Positions 43,062-47,870 of a stretch of DNA of 47,870 nt are shown piece after piece (position 1 is the stretch's first letter; each line of letters starts with the position of its first letter). The notes under the pieces were generated by a model that was not told where the DNA came from, did no database searches, and was given only the letters and a program-made list of their open reading frames with translations. The position numbers and the translations under genes are program-made. Location: assembly GCA_035527095.1 (NCBI GenBank), contig DATLBC010000064.1, forward strand, positions 1-47,870, given 5' to 3'. Source of the stretch: Sva-07 sp035527095 (GTDB lineage Bacteria; Actinomycetota; Acidimicrobiia; Acidimicrobiales; Ilumatobacteraceae).

Positions 43062-43657
43062 GAGGGCTGCTCGTACTCGCTGCGGTCGCCCTTGCGCTCG
43101 CAGGCTGCTCGATCCAACCCGACGCATCCCCCAACGACCTTCCCGACGAGGTCGCGAACGTCTTCGGCGACCCGGCAACGGGTGATGAGGCAGCGGGAAC
43201 GAACCGCATCTACCTGCTGGCGCCGACCGATCTCGACGCCCCGCAACGACTGCGGTCGGTGCAGCGCGACGTGCTGACTGCGCCGAGGTCGGTGTTGGCG
43301 TCGTTGTTCGCCGGACCCAATGGCAGCGAACGCGACGCCCTGATCGACACCGCGATCCCGTCGGACGTCGAACTGCTCGACGCCCGTTCGGTCGGCCAAC
43401 TGCTGACCGTCGACCTCAACGACGCGTTCGACGAGCTGACGCCGGATGGTCTGCGACTGGCCGTCGCTCAGATCGTGTCCACCGCAACCGACATCGACGG
43501 CATCCAGTCGGTACAACTGCGCATCGACGGCGAACCACGCGTGTGGCCACTCGGCAACGGCGAACTCACCCAACGGCCGTTGACGAAGTACGACTACCCA
43601 GGCCTGGTCGAGTCGACCCAGCCCGCATTCCCCGCCATCCCCTCACCGATCCAGTGA
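43058..43657 (+). CDS. GerMN-domain lipoprotein (short LpqB-like)
   Basis: 199 aa. Signal peptide with lipobox MRGLLVLAAVALALAGC (lipid on Cys17), then a single GerMN domain (IYLLAPTDLDAPQRLRSVQRDV...VLASLFAGP...VDLNDAFDEL...QIVSTATDIDGIQSVQLRIDG). Mycobacterial LpqB, the MtrB-interacting lipoprotein, has a GerMN domain followed by a beta-propeller; here the propeller is absent, so it is about a third of that length. ATG 43058 overlaps the kinase stop by 4 bases; the lipoprotein is probably cut by the LspA encoded in this window. Confidence 0.88.
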   Translation: MRGLLVLAAVALALAGCSIQPDASPNDLPDEVANVFGDPATGDEAAGTNRIYLLAPTDLDAPQRLRSVQRDVLTAPRSVLASLFAGPNGSERDALIDTAIPSDVELLDARSVGQLLTVDLNDAFDELTPDGLRLAVAQIVSTATDIDGIQSVQLRIDGEPRVWPLGNGELTQRPLTKYDYPGLVESTQPAFPAIPSPIQ

Positions 43658-43689
43658 TCTGATCAACGCCCACCTCGACGCGATCGGGG

Positions 43690-43719
43690 TTGGACGGCGA
43701 CGTTGCACGCTGGTAGGAC
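43690..43719 (+). promoter_or_regulatory. Promoter of the 43726-glpK operon
   Basis: TTGGAC (43690-43695), 18 bp, TAGGAC (43714-43719), which ends 6 nt before ATG 43726. The -35 is a weak match; a leaderless start is likely. Confidence 0.4.
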
Positions 43720-43725
43720 ACTGCC

Positions 43726-44082
43726 ATGGCGTGGGACAGCAGTCGTCCGGTTCCGTGGAACCGGCTGATCCGTGAATGGTTGATCTATGCGGCGATCATG
43801 TCCGCCGTCTTCATCATCTTCTTCCGCGGCGACAACGTCGTCGGTGCAATCGCAGGCGTGCTGATCAGTGGACCCCTGTATCTCGCATTCGGCGCAGTGA
43901 TGGCGAAGTTCGGCTATCAGAGGACCCGGCTGAAGGACGCTCGACGGGCGGCCAAGAGCTCGACTGCCCCATCCGCGTCGGGTACCGAGGTCGATGATGC
44001 CCCGCGAGCCAAACCCGCGCCGACGAGCCGCACGGCGGGTGGCCCCAACCGTCCGAAGTCGTCGAACCGCAGGAAACGCTGA
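43726..44082 (+). CDS. Small membrane protein (DUF4229-like)
   Basis: 118 aa. Two membrane segments (LIYAAIMSAVFIIFFRG and GAIAGVLISGPLYLAFGAVMAKFG) followed by a positively charged, Ser/Pro-rich tail. The layout resembles DUF4229 proteins of actinobacteria; function unknown. The ATG overlaps nothing upstream, and its stop shares one base with the glpK ATG (TGATG), so it is co-translated with glycerol kinase. Confidence 0.8.
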   Translation: MAWDSSRPVPWNRLIREWLIYAAIMSAVFIIFFRGDNVVGAIAGVLISGPLYLAFGAVMAKFGYQRTRLKDARRAAKSSTAPSASGTEVDDAPRAKPAPTSRTAGGPNRPKSSNRRKR

Positions 44083-45575
44083 TGAGTCCGACGACGAACG
44101 CGCCGTGCGTGATCGCGATCGACGCCGGAACCACGGGTGTGCGCAGCCGCGCGGTCTTCCTCGACGGCAGGCCTGCTGTTGCTGCCTACCGCGAGTTCGC
44201 CCAGCACTACCCCACGCCCGGATGGGTCGAGCACGATGCAACCGAGATCTGGAACGTTGCCGCGGAGACGTTGCGTCAGGTCGTCAGCGACGTGGGACGG
44301 GCCAATGTCGTCGCCATCGGCATCACGAACCAGCGCGAGACGGTGCTCGCATGGAACCGCTCGACCGGCGAGCCCTACGGCACCGCGATCGTGTGGCAAG
44401 ACCGCCGTACCGCGACTCGTTGCGACGAATTGGCCGCGGCCGGCCACCTCGGGCTGATCCGAGAGCGCACGGGGCTCGTGCTCGACCCGTACTTCTCCGG
44501 CACGAAGGCGGCCTGGCTGCTCGACAACCGCGACATCGCCGTCGATGACGACCTCGCCATCGGAACCATCGACTCGTGGTTGGTCTGGAATCTCACGGGA
44601 GGTCGACGATTCGTGACCGACGTGACCAACGCCAGCCGAACGATGCTCTGCGACATCCGGACCTGTTCGTGGGACGCCGAATTGTGCGAACTGTTGGGTG
44701 TGCCGATCGACGCGTTGGCCGAGATCGTTCCGTCGAGCGGACGCGTCGGGACCACCGCTCCCGACTGCGGTGTTCCCGAGGGCATTCCGATCAGCGGCAT
44801 CGCCGGCGATCAGCAGGCGGCCCTCTTCGGGCAGGCGTGCGTGCGCCCGGGAATGGCCAAGAACACTTACGGCACCGGTTCGTTCGTACTACTCAACGTC
44901 GGCGAAACCTGTCCGGCGCCCACCGAGGGGATGCTCACCACGGTCGCGTGGAAGCTCGCCGACGGCACCACGACCTACGCGCTCGAAGGCTCGATCTTCA
45001 TCACCGGCGCGGCGATCCAGTGGCTCCGAGACGGCCTGCAGATCATCGACGACGCGGCTGAGACCGGGCCCCTGGCGGAATCGGTCACCGACACCGGTGG
45101 TGTCTATGTGGTCCCGGCTTTCGCCGGGCTCGGGTCGCCATGGTGGGATCCATACGCGCGCGGAACGATCGTCGGCATCACTCGCGGGACCGGACGGGCG
45201 GAGATCGTGCGAGCGGTCGTCGAATCGATGGCGTACCAGACCCGTGACGTGGTCGACGCCATGACGGCCGCCAGCGGGACGCCGCTCGTCGAGTTGCGCG
45301 TCGACGGTGGAGCGTCGGTGATGAACCTCCTGTGCCAGTTCCAGGCCGATCAGCTCGGCGTCGCGGTCCAGCGGCCGGTCGACCAGGAGACCACCGCGTT
45401 GGGGGCCGCCTACCTCGCGGGGCTCGCCGAGGGCGTGTGGGCGTCGGTCGATGACGTCGGTCGGCAGTGGGGCCTCGAGGCCGAGTTCATCCCGGCCGAC
45501 GACCGCACCGCCGCCGAGGCCCTTCATGGGCAATGGCTGCGTGCCGTCGAGCGGTCACGTCACTGGGTCTCATGA
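44082..45575 (+). CDS. glpK: Glycerol kinase
   Basis: 497-aa FGGY-family kinase that phosphorylates glycerol to sn-glycerol 3-phosphate. DAGTTGVRSRAV is the ATP loop; GITNQRET, WQDRRT and DPYFSGTKAAWLLDN are glycerol-kinase signatures; ISGIAGDQQAALFGQAC and NTYGTGSF follow; the FGGY C-terminal pattern is GLGSPWWDPYARGTIVGITRGT. AGGAAA lies just before the start. No glpF transporter or glpD is next to it, only the small membrane protein. Its stop overlaps the stop of the convergent ACT gene. Confidence 0.95.
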   Translation: MSPTTNAPCVIAIDAGTTGVRSRAVFLDGRPAVAAYREFAQHYPTPGWVEHDATEIWNVAAETLRQVVSDVGRANVVAIGITNQRETVLAWNRSTGEPYGTAIVWQDRRTATRCDELAAAGHLGLIRERTGLVLDPYFSGTKAAWLLDNRDIAVDDDLAIGTIDSWLVWNLTGGRRFVTDVTNASRTMLCDIRTCSWDAELCELLGVPIDALAEIVPSSGRVGTTAPDCGVPEGIPISGIAGDQQAALFGQACVRPGMAKNTYGTGSFVLLNVGETCPAPTEGMLTTVAWKLADGTTTYALEGSIFITGAAIQWLRDGLQIIDDAAETGPLAESVTDTGGVYVVPAFAGLGSPWWDPYARGTIVGITRGTGRAEIVRAVVESMAYQTRDVVDAMTAASGTPLVELRVDGGASVMNLLCQFQADQLGVAVQRPVDQETTALGAAYLAGLAEGVWASVDDVGRQWGLEAEFIPADDRTAAEALHGQWLRAVERSRHWVS

Positions 45576-46187
45576 GACGAGCGCATCGGCGAGCCGCAGC
45601 AGCAGTGAGAACCGCACGCGCTCGCGCTCGTGAATTGGGTTGCCATGACGGCCGGCCGCCACCGTCAAGCCCGAGGTGATCATGTGTCCCCAGAGCAAGT
45701 CGCTCGGCGCCGAGTCGTCGAGGCCGTCCAGGTGCTCGCTCCCGGCGAGGAACGCGGTCAGCCAGCTGACGTCGGGCGGCTGGCCGAGCTGCGCGATCGG
45801 CTGACCGTCACCCAGCACGATCACCCAGTCGGTCTCGGCGAAGCGTTGGACGCCGCCAACCAGCACCTCGAGACGTTCACCGGGCCGACTCTCGGCGATT
45901 GCGGCGCCGAGCGCCAATGCGGACAGGCTCGCATCGGTCCGATCGGGGTCGACAACCCGGATGCTCTCCACCGACACGCCGTCGACGGCATCGATCTCCG
46001 CCGTCAACAAGGGCATCAGATCCTCCGTCGGAAGCGCAACGGTGAGTTCGTCGATCGCTCGGCCGCCACCCTGTTCGAGGATCTCGATCGACAACACGTC
46101 ACCGCGAACGGCGCCGATCCGGCTGGCCACCTGGCCGAGTGCACCGGGACGGTCCGGCATCCAGACCCGTACGACGATCGTGATCAC
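45570..46187 (-). CDS. ACT-domain protein of unknown function
   Basis: 205 aa. The N-terminal ACT domain reads VRVWMPDRPGALGQVASRIGAVRGDVLSIEIL, a typical ligand-binding fold for amino acids; the central and C-terminal parts (residues ~95-205) are not recognised but contain a QPIAQLGQPPDVSWLTAFLAGS stretch. It may sense an amino acid, as the neighbour is an aminotransferase gene upstream on the same strand. GTG 46187 is set by the leaderless -10; the frame is open to 46229. Confidence 0.82.
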   Translation of the reverse strand: MITIVVRVWMPDRPGALGQVASRIGAVRGDVLSIEILEQGGGRAIDELTVALPTEDLMPLLTAEIDAVDGVSVESIRVVDPDRTDASLSALALGAAIAESRPGERLEVLVGGVQRFAETDWVIVLGDGQPIAQLGQPPDVSWLTAFLAGSEHLDGLDDSAPSDLLWGHMITSGLTVAAGRHGNPIHERERVRFSLLLRLADALVS

Positions 46188-46194
46188 GGCCGGG

Positions 46195-46200
46195 ACGGTA
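46195..46200 (-). promoter_or_regulatory. -10 box of the ACT gene (TACCGT), leaderless start
   Basis: TACCGT fits TANNNT and ends 7 nt before GTG 46187; no ribosome-binding site is seen. Confidence 0.45.
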
Positions 46201-46251
46201 CAAGCCTCGATGTCGCCGTCGATGACCACCTTGTGACCATCGCGTTACAGC

Positions 46252-46282
46252 GTGACATCTGGGGTCTGACCCCAGTTGTCAC
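46252..46282. repeat. 31-bp near-perfect dyad with TGGGGTCAGACCCCA core
   Basis: Arms of 15 bases (GTGACATCTGGGGTC against GTGACAACTGGGGTC when reversed) around one central base, with a single mismatch. It starts 11 bases after the aminotransferase stop and lies about 50 bases upstream of the ACT gene's -10. It may be a terminator for the aminotransferase gene, an operator, or a REP-like element; the core is a motif often seen as a dispersed repeat in bacteria. Confidence 0.7.
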
Positions 46283-46293
46283 AGGTGGAGCAC

Positions 46294-47499
46294 TCAGCCG
46301 AGTTTCGGCAGGCCGCGCTTGAGGTTGCGGATCGCCTGCTGGATGCGCTTCTCGTTCTCGATCAACGCGAATCGAACGAACCCCTCGCCGCCGGGACCGA
46401 AGCCGACACCTGGCGACAATGCGACATCGGCGTCGCGCACGATCAACGAACAGAACTCGACCGAATCCATCTCGGCATAGGGCTCGGGGATCGGCGCCCA
46501 GACGAACATCGAGCCGCCCGGCTTGGGGATGTCCCAACCGATGCGACCAAGTCCGTCGATGAGTGCGTCGCAGCGCGACTCGTAGATCGAACGGATCTCG
46601 TTCGGGAAATCGGCCGCTTCGTTGATCGTGACGGTGGCGGCGATCTGGACCGGCTGGAACATGCCGTAGTCGAGATAGCTCTTGAGCTTGACCAGCGCCT
46701 GGACCACCTCGGCGTTGCCCAACAGGAACGCGCTGCGCCACCCGGCCATCGAGAAGCTCTTGGTCATCGAGTAGAGCTCGACGGCACATTCCTTGGCGCC
46801 CTCGGCCTGCAGGATGCTCGGCGGCTGATGGCCGTCGAAACCGACGTCGGCGTAGGCGAAGTCGTGCACGACGATCATCTCGTGTTCGCGACAGAAGTCG
46901 ACGACGCGCTGCATGAACGCCAGGTCGACCGTTGCGCCGGTCGGGTTGTGTGGGAACGAGATCACCAGCACCCGCGGCTTGGGCCATCCGACGTCCCACG
47001 CCGTCTGCAGGCTGTCCATGAAGTCGTCGGCGAAGTGCTCGCGCTGATCGGGATCGGCGAGGAACTTCATCGGCACCTGACGCAGGTCGGCGCCGGCGAA
47101 CAACGGGCCGTAGATGTGGATCGGATAGCTTGGGCTCGGCACGATCGCCGCGTCGCCGCGGTCGAGCAGCACCCACATCAGGTGGCTGAAGCCCTCCTTC
47201 GAACCGATCGTGTTGGTGATCTCGAGCTCGGGGTCGAGGTCGACGTCCCACTTGTTCTTGTAGTAGCCGGCGATTGCTTCACGCAGCTTCGGCAGGCCTC
47301 GACTGAGCGAGTAGCGGTGATTCTTCGGATTGCGAGCAGCTTCGGCGAGCTTGTCGACAGCGATCTGCGGCGACGGGATGTCGGGGTTGCCGAACCCGAG
47401 ATCGACGACGTCAGCACCGGCGCGACGCGCCTCGATCTTCAGACCGTTGATGATCGAAAAGACGTAGGGGGGCAGATTCTCGATGCGCCGGAACTCCAT
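46294..47499 (-). CDS. PLP aminotransferase, AlaC-like (alanine/LL-DAP type)
   Basis: 401-aa class I/II aminotransferase. Close in style to AlaC: LGFGNPDIPSP, HRYSLSRGLPKLREAI, FPHNPTGATVD, HDFAYADVGFDG and YSMTKSFSMAGWRSAFLLGN, with the PLP lysine in TKSFSM and the phosphate-binding Arg in AGWR. Likely makes alanine from pyruvate, or another small amino acid. The frame is open to 47625; ATG 47499 is chosen because it gives the family N-terminus (MEFRRIENLPPYVFSIING) and has TACCCT 7 nt upstream. Divergent from the pyrophosphatase gene. Confidence 0.92.
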   Translation of the reverse strand: MEFRRIENLPPYVFSIINGLKIEARRAGADVVDLGFGNPDIPSPQIAVDKLAEAARNPKNHRYSLSRGLPKLREAIAGYYKNKWDVDLDPELEITNTIGSKEGFSHLMWVLLDRGDAAIVPSPSYPIHIYGPLFAGADLRQVPMKFLADPDQREHFADDFMDSLQTAWDVGWPKPRVLVISFPHNPTGATVDLAFMQRVVDFCREHEMIVVHDFAYADVGFDGHQPPSILQAEGAKECAVELYSMTKSFSMAGWRSAFLLGNAEVVQALVKLKSYLDYGMFQPVQIAATVTINEAADFPNEIRSIYESRCDALIDGLGRIGWDIPKPGGSMFVWAPIPEPYAEMDSVEFCSLIVRDADVALSPGVGFGPGGEGFVRFALIENEKRIQQAIRNLKRGLPKLG

Positions 47500-47506
47500 C
47501 TTTCCG

Positions 47507-47512
47507 AGGGTA
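47507..47512 (-). promoter_or_regulatory. -10 box of the aminotransferase gene (TACCCT)
   Basis: TACCCT ends 7 nt before ATG 47499. The bases in between (CGGAAAG) also look like a weak Shine-Dalgarno sequence, so a leaderless start is likely but not certain. Confidence 0.4.
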
Positions 47513-47541
47513 TCTGCCCCGCGTGTGCGATGCTGGCAGCG

Positions 47542-47870
47542 ATGCCGAAGACACCAGCCCCCGACTGCATCCACGTGGTGATCGAGATCCCGCGTGGGAG
47601 CCGTAACAAGTACGAGATCGACCACGAGGACGGCAAGGTCTACCTCGACCGACGTCTGTTCACTGCGACGACCTACCCCGCCGACTATGGATTCCTTCCG
47701 GAGACGCTCGCCGGCGACGGCGATCCGCTCGACGCACTCGTCCTGCTCGAAGACCCGGTGTTTCCGGGCGTCATCGTCGAGTGCCGACCGATCGGCGTGC
47801 TCTACATGCGCGACGAGGCCGGGGAGGACGCGAAGCTGATCTGCGTGCCACCGCGCGAGCCACGCTTCGA
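47542..47870 (+). CDS. ppa: Inorganic pyrophosphatase, family I (partial)
   Basis: First ~109 residues; the gene runs off the right edge. Hydrolyses pyrophosphate to phosphate, driving nucleotide-consuming biosynthesis. Signatures present: VVIEIPRGSRNKYEID, YPADYGFLPETLAGDGDPLDALVL (metal-binding DGDPLDAL) and VIVECRPIGVLYMRDEAGEDAKLICVP. ATG 47542 is chosen; an in-frame ATG at 47530 would add four residues. Divergent from the aminotransferase gene with 42 bases between starts. Confidence 0.95.
   Translation, partial: MPKTPAPDCIHVVIEIPRGSRNKYEIDHEDGKVYLDRRLFTATTYPADYGFLPETLAGDGDPLDALVLLEDPVFPGVIVECRPIGVLYMRDEAGEDAKLICVPPREPRF

Overview
This window is one continuous, GC-rich piece of an actinobacterial chromosome. 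Marker genes point to Actinobacteria: a bacterial proteasome activator (Bpa/PafE type), a DivIVA/Wag31 protein next to sepF, an mtrA-mtrB-lpqB-like locus, a Lys-Ala-tailed DksA relative before lspA, and a division cluster without ftsA. Many TANNNT -10 boxes sit 6-8 nt before ATG/GTG starts, which suggests leaderless transcripts. My best guess, by gene order and protein style only, is class Acidimicrobiia (Ilumatobacter-like). No phage, insertion sequence, CRISPR array, rRNA or tRNA was seen; this is core chromosome, not an island.

Layout. Bases 1-13219 (mostly minus) carry the end of the cluster and housekeeping genes: an alkaline-phosphatase-family protein, bpa, dnaE and a partial gene; a lone plus-strand Rrf2 regulator; then divIVA-sepF, ileS, the DksA-like gene, lspA and rluD. 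Bases 13293-29632 (all minus) hold the division and cell-wall cluster, read from right to left as mraZ-rsmH-ftsL-ftsI-murE-mraY-murD-ftsW-murG-murC-murB-ftsQ-ftsZ-pgeF-yggS. From mraZ to ftsQ the genes overlap by 1-17 bases or are 1 base apart, so they are probably one transcript. It starts at a TTGACA promoter embedded in six TGGGG boxes spaced 10-11 bp, the expected MraZ operator. murF is absent from its usual place between murE and mraY.

Bases 29867-32691 hold two identical 56-bp palindromic repeats and an operon of acyl-CoA dehydrogenase, a small unknown protein, an HNH protein and a lipoate-ligase-like protein. Bases 32715-38077 carry a degenerate ROK protein divergent from a moxR-DUF58-transglutaminase operon. 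Bases 38090-47870 carry DUF3040 and dinB (minus), then small membrane protein plus inositol-phosphatase family, an MtrAB-type two-component system with a GerMN lipoprotein, a small membrane protein plus glycerol kinase (all plus), an ACT-domain protein and an AlaC-like aminotransferase (minus), and the start of inorganic pyrophosphatase (plus).

Most notable points: (1) the ileS reading frame is cut by one in-frame UGA where relatives have tryptophan; (2) a DksA-family protein has lost every zinc cysteine and carries an 18-unit KKAPA tail; (3) a clear MraZ operator/promoter; (4) a dispersed 40-bp palindrome that encodes a similar 13-codon frame on both strands; (5) a ROK-fold protein lacking its kinase residues; (6) no murF in the cluster.
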